A DNA stretch of 64,000 nt from Areca catechu (taxonomy: Eukaryota > Streptophyta > Magnoliopsida > Arecales > Arecaceae). Positions 54,275 to 64,000 of the stretch are shown here, one piece after another (the stretch's first letter is position 1; every line of letters begins with the position of its first letter). A model generated the notes under the pieces. It did no database searches. It was not told the origin of the DNA and saw only the letters and a list, made by a program, of their open reading frames with translations. The position numbers and the translations under genes are program-made. The stretch covers positions 143,172,541 to 143,236,540 of the forward strand of contig CM038053.1 in the NCBI GenBank assembly GCA_021397845.1, read 5' to 3'.

Positions 54275-54356
54275 GATTGGTGCACTAGGTAGGGGCAGGT
54301 TCACAAGATCCTGGCGACCAACAGATTGGTGTGCTAGGAAGGGGGCAAGTTTTCAA
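54259..54356 (+). repeat. Duplicated LTR end and primer-binding site of F
   Basis: Two adjacent copies, about 49 bp apart, of GATCxTGGCGACxAACAGATTGGTG followed by CTAGG-AGGGG: CTTGGCGAC...GATTGGTGCACTAGG and CCTGGCGAC...GATTGGTGTGCTAGG. Each has the CAACA LTR end and a primer-like sequence. Confidence 0.7.
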
Positions 54357-54869
54357 GACCACCCTCAACCTTGGGGGGCAGGCCGGGGTTACAAACGAAA
54401 ATGACCAGGCTTTCCTAAATGCTGGTCGCCTCCCTCTGTGCCCTCTAGTCGAAACTAGCCCCATCAATCTTCCCTTAAGCCAAGATCAACAGGTTCGACC
54501 CATATTTCTCCCCCCGAAGGAGTAACTCACTCCTATCCAAGCAACCAGAGTCTGACGGGTAACTCTCTCCCCCTATCACCTTCATTATATGAAAAGCTGG
54601 GTGACAGGTCCACAAGGAAAGCTTCCATCTCGCCATCAATGGCAAGTTTTGCAATCTAACACTTGTCGCTGAGCCCACGATCTAGGGACGTCAACCGAGA
54701 AGCCCGAGGGGCCCCCACCATCTACCACCAGGCTCTCAATTTAGCTCTTGCCTTGCTCACAGTCCGGAGATGTTCGCGGTGAATCAACGAAGTCCTACCA
54801 TCTGCTGCGAGGCTCATAATTTGGCAACTGCTGTGCTAATAGCCTGAAGATGTCTACAGAGATCCCAAA
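54357..54869 (+). other. Internal fragment of F, no gene
   Basis: Leader-like DNA after the duplicated primer site. It stops where a SIRE-like LTR begins at 54870. No coding match seen. Confidence 0.4.
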
Positions 54870-55830
54870 TGTTGCCCAGGTGGCTATCCAAAAGGGGGAT
54901 GAATTGAGAATTTTAAAAATTTGAACAGATAATGTGCAATTAAAAATCTCTTTTAAAGTATTAGGTGCTGTGGTAGATTAATGATTTGCAGAAGCTAAAT
55001 GAAAATGAAGAAGCACAATACAAACACACAAGATTTATAGTGGTTCAAAGCAACCCAGCTCCTATGTCCACTACCTAAGATACCACTTGAGATTTCCACT
55101 ATATTCACACCCGAATATAGTAGGATTGTTTTACAGGATCACAATCCAAAACCTTTACACTTTAGTTTTAACGGGATCACCAAAGAAAATCCAACACCCT
55201 TTGGTTTTAAACAGGATCACCAAAGAAACCCAACTTGGTTTTCACAGGATCACCAAGAACCTAACTTGGTTTTACCAGGATCACCAAGAATCCAACACTT
55301 AATTTTTATCAAAGGCTCACAAAGAACCTATTTAGTTTTTCAAACGGGCTCACCAATAACCCAAACAATTCAGAAATGAATTGAAATAAATGCAACAACA
55401 ATAACTGTTGTCGACCTTACCGCTGTGGCCTGCAGCTATGAGTTGGCACCGGATTGCAGTTCCCTTTGTTGCAGAATCCCAACATTCCGGACTTGCAAAA
55501 CGAGGTTAGAGACTCGGGCTGGGGATCTTGGTGGGAGTACTTCCATGGTCAAGTTAGAGAGCGATAAAGTTGAACAGATCTGCTAAGATGGATTCCTATC
55601 GGGCTTCCATACTTAGAGGAATCTTTAATGAGTGAAAATGAGCAAGAACAAGAGAGGCCGGCACTCCTATCCTTGAGACTGGGTTCGTCGAGCTCGCTTC
55701 TACGAGTCCTTCTGGAATCTTTCTCTCAGAATCGCCCCTCGTCTCTTCCGGGTTCTTGCCCTCTTGATCGCTTACCTCCCTTCTTGCCCCTGGTGCCCTT
55801 TTGAGATCATTGGATGCTTCAATGCCTCGA
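54870..55830 (-). repeat. SIRE-like copia LTR, minus strand (boundary uncertain)
   Basis: On the minus strand it ends CAATTCATCCCCCTTTTGG...CCTGGGCAACA, like the C LTR end CTAATTCACCCCCCCTCTTGG...CTGGGCAACA. Sequence of the reverse strand from 55100 to 55370 contains the GGTGATCC / AAACCAA theme comparable with GTTTGTTGGTGAGCC in C. The other end is placed near 55830 because a minus-strand polypurine-like AGGGGGAGAAT lies there (55829-55840). No matching duplication was found, so it may be truncated. Confidence 0.45.
55130..55375. repeat. GGATCACCAA minisatellite
   Basis: Six to seven units of AGGATCACCAA(A)GAA..CCAAC..TTGGTTTT of 33-40 bp, degenerating to GGCTCACAAAG and GGGCTCACCAATAAC at the right end. 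Inside the SIRE-like LTR. Confidence 0.75.
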
Positions 55831-56204
55831 TTCTCCCCCTGGAGAGGCCTTGGAGGTCAACGGTGCTTACTGGCCGTCTTCTTGAGGTTGTCTCCCCTTA
55901 CGGTTGGGAGTTAAGTGGCGATTCAGTCTTGTCTGCCATGCTGCCACGAAAGGGGGAGCCGGGCGGGACCTCGATCTGTGCATATGCATACCTGGGTTCG
56001 AGGCGTTGACCATGGCCCTCCCGTTTGGGGGACTCCTGACAATGGCCTGTCGGGTTTGGCTCCTCGAGCGAGGTGTTCCTCCTAAATCAGTGCAAACGAG
56101 GTTCCACGCATCATTACAGGCCTGGGGACCGTACTGGACGTGCTGCCTGTGCATGCCATCCTTGACAGCATCCTTAGGGCTTGCACCCTCGGCCCTTCCA
56201 CGCT
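55831..56204. other. Unassigned GC-rich segment before the tandem array
   Basis: No gene or repeat recognised. Open frames on both strands have no identifiable motif. Confidence 0.4.
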
Positions 56205-56732
56205 CTACAGAGGGGCCAGGCTCAACTCCGGCTGAGGTGGACCCATCTAGGGGTGCCACCTGGCAAAGGAGCAGTGACAAGACCAATTCAGTCGAGGTGG
56301 ACCCCTCCTGGGTCGACACCTAGCGAAGGGGCAGAGGCAAGCTCGACTTCGATCGAGGTGGACCCATCAAGGGTCGACACCTGGCGAAGGGTTAGAGGCA
56401 AGCTCAGCTTTGGCCGAGGTGGACCCATCAAGGGATGCTACCTGGCGAAAGAGCAGAGGGGCCAAGCTCGACTCCGATCGAGATAGACCCATCTTGGGGT
56501 GCCACCTGGTGGAGGAGCAGAGGCAGGCCCCACTTCGATCTAGATGGACCCCTCCTAGGTCGACACCTGGCGAAGGGGCAGAGGCAAGCTCGACTTCGGC
56601 CGAGGTTGACCCATCAAGGGATGCCACCTGGTGAAGGAGCAGAGGGGCCAGGCTCAACTCCGTTCAAGGTGGACCCATTTGGGAATGCCACCTGGCGGAG
56701 GAGCAGAGGCAGGCCCACTTTGACCGAGGTGG
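56205..56732. repeat. About 61-bp tandem array, left part
   Basis: Eight units with the core CGAGGTGGACCCATC and CACCTGGCGAAGGAGCAGAG. They fall into three types by the middle part: X (CCCCTCC-GGGTCGACACC, ...GGGGCAGAGGCAAGCT), Y (CATCAAGGGATGCC, ...GGGGCCAGGCT) and Z (CATC-TGGGGTGCC, ...GGAGGAGCAGAGGCAGGCC). The order here is Z, X, X-like, Y, Z, X, Y, Z. The array is broken by the solo LTR at 56733. Confidence 0.8.
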
Positions 56733-59363
56733 TGTTGAGAATTGTGTCCCAAAGCCAATCACCTAGGTTGTAGACGGTTGTGTTCAGTATTATAATCTGT
56801 ATATGAATTAATAAAATATTGTTTTGGCAGCTCATCACATTATTCATTTTCCTGTAATGAACTCAATTTATGTGATGAAGTCCTTAGGATTGCACTGACT
56901 TTGATATAGAGAGGATATATCGAGTAGTCCTTTAAATGGTTCACAACCAAAGGATACATTGTACAGGACGGTAATGTATCAAGTGTAGGTTGTTGTGGTT
57001 TACATCGTTTGGTTGTCCTCTTGACCAAAGTAGTGTGGTGACACTGATATGATCTGCAAGTGGGATGTGTGACATCTCATTGAATGTGACTCTGTAGAGC
57101 TCCTTTCTGCCAAAGGATTGCTCACGATTGGATATGGGTATATGTGTCCCTCCGACCTGAGGTCATCATGGTAGCTTGCAAGCAACTCCCTGTGCTTTGG
57201 TATCGGACTACCCGGATTTCTAATCTGGTGATGGAAGGTTTCTGGGTATAGGTAAGTACTTGTGGAACAGTGGTGGACCAAGATGGAATTAACCTGTCCA
57301 AATTGTTTGGATTAAATGTCTCGCAGTATCTCAATTTAGCAAATCCTTGGCCAAGGTAGTTCCAGTGAGGAGTCACAAGACTTGCGAGGTTGAGACATGT
57401 TGTGGATTGACTCAGTTAGGGTTGACAGTCTAACCCTAGATCATCTCGAGCATTAGAGGTCAAAGGGATGAATTATACGGTAACTATATGCCAGAGGTTC
57501 GACAGATTGCTCTCGCATCTTCGGCCTATCCGGACGCCGGGACCCATTGCTAGATGGTATCTTGTGCTGGTACTGGAAGTGTTCCAGGACTACCGTTTAG
57601 GTTCAAGCCTATGAGGTCACACACCATCGAGGATTTCTTTCTGATCCAAGAACCGATCAACGATTAGGAATCGTCTCGGTATTTAGATCAAACGGACTAA
57701 TTGAGCACACATTGAATTTTTCTGGTCCAATTTGGATCGACCAGGATTGGTTTGTATCAACCAGGAATTGTTCCTGGTAGACCAGGTCTGAACCGAGTTT
57801 TATTACTCATTGGGTTTAATCGGACCGGGTTTTATTAAACCAATTTTTGAAATTGGTGAACCAAGTTTTGGTTTTTAATAAACCAGATTTTATTTGGAAT
57901 AGTTGAACCGATCTCTTCTTGGGTTGGTTTACACAGTGAATGGTTCAACGTGGCTTCCCTTTCCCTGTTTCACCGATTCAAATGAGATGAGATCTCATGG
58001 AGTTCGGCTGCAATTTGGATTGGCCCTCTCAAGTGTTCTTCTCCCAGCGATTTTAAAACACCGGTTTGAAGTCGTGATCTTGGCTTCCCCTGTTCTCATG
58101 GTTTCGCCGCTCCTATCCAAGACTGCTCTATCCAAGACTGCTCCTCACTCGTGGTGTTTGATTGCACTTGGGAATTCAGAGTTGGGGCTTTATCGGGTTT
58201 CCTCTCCGATGTTTTATCTGGACTGCTCTTCCACCGTTTTCCCTTCCCTTCATGGATTGAATTCTCTGCCTATATATACTGCATGATGGTTGAACGCCAG
58301 GAGCAAGAGAGTGCGGAGAACAAGAAGCAGTCCCACCCATCAGAACTTTTCTAAGGGGTTTTTGGATTTGATCTGTTTTCCCAGCCTTCACGGTTTATTC
58401 CCTTCTTTGTTGTTCTTCTCGGTCTCTGGTTTTGAGCAGCAGGCCGTGTGATCAAGATTGGATGAAAACAGAGTAGGGGCCTTCATGGTGTTCTCACGTT
58501 GTTTTCCTTTTTCACGGAGTTGTCTTCCCTTCTTCCCGGTTGTTCTCAACCGATTATTTTTCCTTGGTTGCTGGCCGTATGGATAGCGAGTTCTATATAT
58601 TGGTTGCTGGCAGTGAGCGTGAGAGACCAAGGCTGTGTGTTGGAAGGAGAGGGGGAATAACAAGGGAAAAGAAAACATGGCTTACGTCTTGCGGTGAGAA
58701 AGGATGAAACGGTATATTGTAACAGAGCATGTTTTGGGATGGTTTTTGAGTGCAAAAATTTGTTCTGCATCCGTGATTCCTTCCATGGTTTTAATTATTT
58801 CCGATGTGTGCTTCATGGAGTTTAGGTGGTCTTGGAGAAGACCATCCGTGCAGATCATTTGATTTTCCTCGCTCCACCTGTCCGTGACTGATTTATTGAT
58901 TTCCGATGGACTAGCATCCATCCAGGAGTCAGATCAGCGAGAACCCGCGCGTGGATACTCTAGAGGATGGACACGTTGACACCTCGAGAGGTTGGATTGT
59001 TCCTCTTCTTGCTGTTATTGCAGATCTTATTCTTGCTGCAGACCTTATTTGTTGTTGAAGGAGTTCAACCGGTCGTGCTGATCTTTTATGACGACTGAGG
59101 GAGCTGGCATCTTCCTGCTTCGGTGAGGTATGATTTTATTTTGGTTATCATGCATGCTTAGATCTAGGTTTTATCATACTGTTTATATTTATTGCAGTTG
59201 CCTATACATGCCTCTGTAATTGTTACATGCTCCATGTTTATGTTAGATCCTGTGCATGAGTAATTTTTTTTCCGCTGCATGCTTAAAATTGTTAAATATG
59301 TAATACCTACTCCCTAGTGTTGCATGCCTAGGGTAGGCTTATGCTGCACCAGGTTTTCCTTCA
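56733..59363 (+). mobile_element. Solo LTR of a copia related to element D
   Basis: 2631 bp from TGTTGAGAATTGTGTCCC to ...GGTTTTCCTTCA, flanked by the perfect duplication GGTGG (56728-56732 and 59364-59368). Its first 900 bp align with the D LTR in reverse complement: GTGTCCCAAAGCCAAT, GATATAGAGAGGATATATC, GGTTGTCCTCTT, CATCATGGTAGCTTGC, GATGGAAGGTTTCTGGGTA and the CTATCCGGACG block near 57530. The second half has a CATGCTTA-rich end and short CATGCAT-like motifs. No internal region remains, so it came from recombination between two LTRs. Confidence 0.88.
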
Positions 59364-59850
59364 GGTGGACCCCTCCTGGGTCGACACCTGGCGAAGGGGC
59401 AGAGGCAAGCTCGACTTCGACCGAGGTGGACCCATCAAGGGATGCCACCTGGCGAAGGAGCAGAAGTGCCCGGCTCGACTTTGGATGAGGTGGATCCATC
59501 TGGGGGTGCTACCTAGCGGAGGAGCAAAGGCAGGTCCACTTCGACCGAGGTGGACTCATCAAGGGTCAACACCTAGCGAATGTGCAAAGGCAAGCTCGAC
59601 TTCGACCGAGGTGGACCCATCAAGGGGCGCCACCTAGCGAAGGAGCAGAGGTGCCAGGCTCGACTCCAGCCGAGGTGGACCCATCTGCGGGTGCCACCTG
59701 GCGGAGGAGCGGAGGTGCCCAGCTTGACTCCGGTTGAAGTGGACCCATCAAGGGGGTCCCACCTGGCGGAGAAGTAGAGGCAGGCCCACTTCGGCCGAGG
59801 TGGACCCCTCCTTGGTCGACATCTGGTGAAGTGGCAAAGGTGTCGAGGTC
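59364..59850. repeat. About 61-bp tandem array, right part
   Basis: Eight further units, continuing X, Y, Z, X-like, Y, Y/Z mix, Z-like, X. Together with the left part about 16 units, interrupted once by the solo LTR. The pattern X-Y-Z gives a higher-order period of about 185 bp in units 3 to 12. Confidence 0.8.
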
Positions 59851-60485
59851 GGGCCGAGGTCACAATGATCGCTGGTCAAGCCACCTGGCAGGAGAGCTCG
59901 GAACAAAACGATGCGTGGCACTGCATGGCGGCCAGCCGTGTCCGACATACGCTCAACATCAGTGATGTTGCCATATCAGTTGCCCCACATTCCCAAGTCC
60001 CATTGAAGCGCCGCTGCAGGGACGTGGGGAGTTAATGCAGAGATGACATGGGAGGACCAAAATCCTATGCAATAAATGCCGTGATCACTGCTGCTCCGCT
60101 TATCATGCCCGAGATCCAATGCATGGGCACCATGTCTGCTTGTCTGATGGGTCATAATTACACCGTGCCAGACTCAAGGTGGTTTCTAGTGAACCGAAGC
60201 ATCGCGGTCGGGCATCTCCACACGTGGCGCTCATCTGGTGGCTCAGGTGGAAAGGAGATGTATGGCCACTATCAATTGGTTTGTAAAGAAAAGGGACTTT
60301 CCAGAAACAAGGTCTCTTGGCTTTCTCACATCTCGCCGGAAGTTGCAGCAGTCCTTCTTCATCTCTTGTGTCACCATTCTTCCGCTACAATATCCCGGTA
60401 AGTGCTCACCGACTCATTTCGTTCTTGCTTTCTTTTGAATTCCAGTATCGCTGAACCAGGCCTTTCTTTGCCCCCTTTCTTCTCG
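59851..60485 (+). other. Upstream region of the decayed gypsy-type gene, with possible 5' intron
   Basis: Single-copy-looking DNA without recognisable coding. At 60398 CCGGTAAGTG is a strong donor and TTGAATTCCAG ends at 60445, giving only 48 bp, short for a plant intron. Promoter position cannot be fixed. Confidence 0.35.
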
Positions 60486-61440
60486 ATGGCTCCTTCGGGT
60501 CACCATCACCATTTTTCTTCCAACCCGGACGAGGTCAGTCTGTCCCGGTCGCGGACTCCATCGTCCTCCTCCTCGAGGGATGATGTTTCCCTTGACGTCC
60601 GGCGGCGGTTGCAGCCGGGCAGCATAACAATTGAAACCCCTAGAGCCCCTAGGGCCCCTCCAGTTATCATTGCCACCATTTCTGCTGTTCCTATCTCTTC
60701 CCTACCCCCTCCGGTGGTAGAGACTCCTTCTGGTCCCTCCGACTTCGCTTCGATGATGACTGGAGATGACCTTTCATGATTCAGGACATGTTTGGGGTCC
60801 CGAACTCTATCCAACTCTCACTCCCAAGACCCGGGGAGCGAGTTACTTCCAGCGGCCCTGGGCAGGTCGCTTTCTACGAGGACTCCTTATCGGGGGTCTT
60901 CGTTTTCCTCTTCATCCATTATTCCTTTCCTTCCCTAGTCATATCCATCTTGTTCCGGCCCAGTTGGCTCCCAATGCTATCAGGGTCATCTTCGCCTTCA
61001 TAGCTTTTTGCCACTTCCACGGGTTCGTTGCCTGTTTTTCACTGTTCAGGGCCCTCTTCATCTTGAAATGGTACTCCACCGATGATGGCTAGTGGTATCT
61101 TTACCCCCGGCCCAGGTGCCTCCGGTTCGACCTCCCTACATCGATCAAGGGGTGGAAGAACTGGTTCTTCTATGCTTTGGTTAGGGATGTTGACTAGGTC
61201 AGGAGCGAGCCGGACTGGTCCCCAAACTGGAATTCTCAAGTTGAGCTGACGGACTAGGAGGTCTATTCCCAGTTGCGACATGGTCCCTTCCCTTGAGGTT
61301 CTGCTCTCAGAGCCGAACCTGTTCGAGGCGGGGGTCAGCCTAACCCGGGCGATTGGTGGGCCACTGTTCTTCTTTTCTTTTTCTTTCTTCTTCTTTATAT
61401 ATATATATCATCTAACCCTCTTTGTTTTCAGGGATGATGG
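60486..61440 (+). pseudogene. Decayed gypsy-type transposon (Transposase_28-like) gene, sense strand
   Basis: Starts MAPSGHHHHFSS with a Ser/Pro/Arg-rich N-terminal part, then MTGDDLS and a TGA where relatives have Trp, then after a frame change GVPNSIQLSLPRPGERV and GPGQVAFYEDSL. A further frame change gives GLRFPLHPLFLSF and VPAQLAPNAIRVIFAF, then KWYSTDDG, YPRP and LPTSIKGWKNWFFYA with stops. It is the same domain as in antisense ORF b of element E. A T-rich stretch and CAG at 61422-61431 look like an acceptor before GGATGATGGTG. Confidence 0.7.
61396..61408. repeat. Short TA dinucleotide repeat
   Basis: TATATATATATAT within a T-rich possible splice-acceptor region. Confidence 0.7.
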
Positions 61441-61763
61441 TGCGGGCACCACAGTTCGAAAGAAGCTTCAATCCAATTTTATCAAGCCACATTCATTATG
61501 GATTTCAATTGATTGAGTTAGTGCCACTTTTGATTTCAATTTTATTTCTTTTATTAAACATGTGTCCTGTAAATAGGAAAATTTGTTTCTCTGGTCAAGT
61601 TTGAGTCCTGCAATTAGGGTAGGGCTTATTTCAATTTAGTCTTTTGAGTCCAATTAAGGTCAATTTGGTCTTGTAATTAGTGAATTTACAAGTTGGGTTC
61701 AAGTTTGGTCAATAAAGAGTTTTTTTTTGAAAAGAGTTTTTCTTTTTGTTCGCCCCGTATGGG
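61441..61763. other. AT-rich segment, no gene
   Basis: T-rich with repeated CAATT and AATTAGG phrases. No coding match. Confidence 0.5.
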
Positions 61764-61905
61764 AAGGGTGAGAGGCCTGTCTGTCCTTCACCTTCGGGTG
61801 TCGAGGGGTGAGAGACCCTAGTCCTTCACCTTCAGGTGTCGAGGGGTGAGAGACCCTAGTCCTTCGCTTTCGAGCGTTGAGGGGTGAGAGACCTTAGTTA
61901 TCCCC
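61764..61905. repeat. Tandem repeat of about 40 bp
   Basis: Three to four units of GGGTGAGAGACCCTAGTCCTTC and ACCTTCGGGTGTCGAGG, starting near 61768, 61808, 61846 and 61882. Confidence 0.8.
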
Positions 61906-62233
61906 TTTTCCCCGTCGAGTCCCCTCTAGGTCTTAGAGATTTTCCTTCATGACTCCAAGTAGTGATTTGGGTGGGATGCCCTACAGGGTTAGGTGGTAAG
62001 GCGGAAACATAGATTTCAAATTTTTTATGAAATCTTCACCAAACCCTCAACCCAAGATCTCCTTAAAAAAATTAAAACATATAACATGCATATATAAGAT
62101 TTAAAGTCATATTAAAGCACTAACCTGTATCGCTAAAATCCAAACTTTAAATCTCCACCAGGTGCCCAAATGTTCACCCTCCAATGGTGATCCACACAGA
62201 AAATGATGAAGACAACAATTTCTTGTTCTTGGC

Positions 62234-62385
62234 TCCTCTTCTTGAATTCTTTTTCAAGAATTCAATTCTTGGACTTTTAGGCTGAAATTTTCTTTCTTGA
62301 AAATTTCTTTTCTTCCTTCTTTCCTCTTCTTGAATTCTTTTCTTGAATTCTATTTCTTGAATTCCTTTTCTTGAATTGAATTAGA
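62234..62385. repeat. TTCTTGAATTC-rich stretch
   Basis: About seven copies of TTCTTGAATTC or close variants, palindromic around GAATTC, with one inverted TCAAGAATTCAA. Could fold as RNA; may be simple expansion. Confidence 0.7.
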
Positions 62386-63060
62386 AGAAAAATTAAGACA
62401 GGCAAAGTCTTAATTCAAGAAGGAAAACAAGAAGAACAGATCCTTCCTTTTCTTTTCCTTTACCGTTCAAGACCTTCCTCTTATTCTTGTTTAGGGTCAG
62501 AGTTTCGACAGAGATTATATCTGTAAGGGAAACAATACCCAACAAGCATAAAGGGAAGGAGTATTCCGGAGAGGAGGAGAAGGATCTGATTTCTGAATTT
62601 AATTGTCTGATAAAACCCCCATGAACCCAAAGCCTTTTATAGATCTCAGAGGGGCGTTTACTTAAAACATCGTAACCCTCTGAAACCCCAAGAATCACGA
62701 TCCCTCATTCCTCATGCGTCCCCTCAACCAAAAATCATGATTCTCTGATTTAATTTTCGTTTTTCCGATGAGGAGAACTCTCGGAAAAACTTCAGGAATA
62801 ATTGCGACTTTTGGAGACGGATTTGCGACCGAAAAGTGACGGATCTTTTCCTTAATTTTTTCTGGCCATCAGATCCAGATCCAAGGGCGTCAGACAAGGA
62901 TCCGAATCGCCCCCTCTTTCAGATTTTTCTCCGATGCTTTTTCTTTCTCACGCGCATGAAGAGGAGTCCACACGCGCGTGGACTCTTCTTCTTGGCGCGC
63001 ACGGGTGAGGAAGGGAGTGGGCGGCTTGGAGAGAGGGCCTCAATGAAATTGATTCTCTTG
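62386..63060. other. Remaining LTR text without gene
   Basis: Open frames on both strands lack recognisable motifs. A CACGCGCGTG inverted repeat near 62970-62980 is notable in a GC-rich stretch. Confidence 0.4.
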
Positions 63061-64000
63061 GGTTCAGCCATGGATTAGCCCAAAGTCCTAAAATTTAAAT
63101 TAGACCTTAATTTGGTTCAATTAGAACCCAATTAAGTCCAATTCGGAACCAAATTCGAATCTGATTCGAATAGAAATTTGGTCAGCAACACATGCTAGTG
63201 TGTTTATCCTGCAAACATGATTTAATTCCAAATTAAATCCTTCATCAATTCTCCTTTTGTGTGTGACCCATTGGGTTCCACACCTAGCCAGCAGTAGGTC
63301 CGAGTGCTATTTAACTTAATTCGGTTAGATCTCAACTAAGCCGATTTAGGTCAACTCAAACTAGCTCGACTCGGTCAATTAGAATCTAATTCTAGTTAGC
63401 TGATTTGAATTACCATAATTCAATCATATACCTACAAGACAAGATTGACGTCTAGCAACGTATCATGTCTACCCAGAAGATGTGAAATTTTGGTGGAATT
63501 ATCAAAATACCCTTCAGTGGTGAGTTACCGGGCAATTCAGTCCTTTGATCAACTTGTAACCCGAATATGATTATGAATATGGATACTTGTCAAATCCAAT
63601 TTCATATTCATCCCTAGCTCAATTTTTATAATGATGATTCATTAATGAACCATTAGAAATTAACTCTAATGTTCATACTTTGATCAAAGATTTCCTGAAT
63701 CCATCATTTGATCGAAATTAGCTGGATGCAATTCCCTCTTACTAGGGTTGATCAATTCCTTGTTGACCTACTCACAACCTCCATATACAATCCACCATAA
63801 CCAGTATCACCTCGTGCATGACTCAGTGTCATGATTGATTGCGAACCAAAGTATGGATTCATATATATAAGGTACCATGGTAGTCTCAGGTCAAAGGACC
63901 ACATGCACTACTCCCACTATGAGAATTATCTATTGACAAATAGATAAGGTTCCATTAGATATTCTCAATCTGGATCAATTCAGTGAACTCATTCTCTAAT

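Larger units (their letters stand above)
61960..64000 (-). repeat. Copia LTR fragment, minus strand, cut by window end
   Basis: It shares the layout of the D LTR plus strand: a GGCGGAAACAT / CATGCA region at the left end, a TTCTTGAATTC-rich stretch (62234-62385), GTGTGTGACCCATTGGGTTCCACACCT (63258-63283) like GTGTGTGACCCCATAGGTTCGAACACT in D, and further right GCGAACCAAAGTATG and GTCTCAGGTCAAAGGACC. Sequence identity is too low for the same family. The right boundary is outside the window. Confidence 0.5.

Noticed and set aside
56310..56330. GTCGACACCTGG in the tandem array as a further cluster of the copia palindrome
   Set aside because: Only the right half matches, in about a third of the monomers, and the CAAGTG left arm is missing. 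May be coincidence; noted under the array finding.
56181..56773. Overlapping open frames in the tandem array
   Set aside because: Produced by the roughly 61-bp repeat in all frames; proline/serine-rich shadow products with no family match.
1..64000. Naming the species or family
   Set aside because: The elements show a flowering plant, and some sequences feel monocot-like, but I cannot support a narrower name from this window.

Overview
This window is a nuclear, transposon-packed stretch of a flowering-plant genome. It contains Ty1/copia and Ty3/gypsy retrotransposons with tRNA-Met-type primer sites, Tat-lineage gypsy elements with antisense extra ORFs, a chromovirus chromodomain, and long AT-rich intergenic DNA. 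A monocot is plausible, but nothing here proves it. I found no intact host gene, rRNA, tRNA or CRISPR array. Nearly all recognisable coding sequence is retrotransposon pol or gag, and most of it is broken by stop codons or frameshifts.

Positions 286-37680 hold a four-level nest of retrotransposons, like Russian dolls, and each level can be delimited by its own 5-bp target-site duplication (TSD). Element A is a Tat-type gypsy on the + strand (286-37680, TSD GACCT). Its gag-protease region is split by element B, a defective chromovirus-like gypsy on the - strand (3062-30225, TSD TATCA/CATCA). The left LTR of B is split by element C, a SIRE-type copia on the + strand (3711-24682, TSD GAAGG). The left LTR of C is split by element D, a second copia on the - strand (4551-14533, TSD GATTC). 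Insertion order is therefore A, then B, then C, then D. With the insertions removed, the elements are about 10.2, 6.2, 11.0 and 10.0 kb.

Positions 37686-40524 are AT-rich flanking DNA that continues at 51901-53095. Between these two parts sits element E (40530-51895, + strand, TSD ATTGT), a Tat-type relative of A. It has gag, an RT/RNase H/integrase region, and two antisense ORFs before the 3' LTR. The second antisense ORF has a gypsy-type transposon domain and a convincing 67-bp GT-AG intron on its own strand.

Positions 53096-61980 are a mosaic. In order it has a third Tat-like LTR with a duplicated primer-binding site; a SIRE-like LTR on the - strand; a roughly 61-bp tandem array with a three-monomer higher-order pattern, split by a solo LTR of a D-like copia (56733-59363, TSD GGTGG); and a decayed gypsy-type transposon gene on the + strand (60486-61440). 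From about 61960 to the window end lies part of another copia LTR on the - strand.

Two signals stand out. First, a 16-bp palindrome, CAAGTGTCGACACTTG, is repeated many times in the LTRs and again in the internal regions of both copia elements C and D, although they belong to different lineages. Second, the untranslated leaders of copia D and gypsy B share a segment of about 120-140 bp just downstream of their primer-binding sites. Both look like regulatory or RNA-level modules moving between unrelated retrotransposon families.
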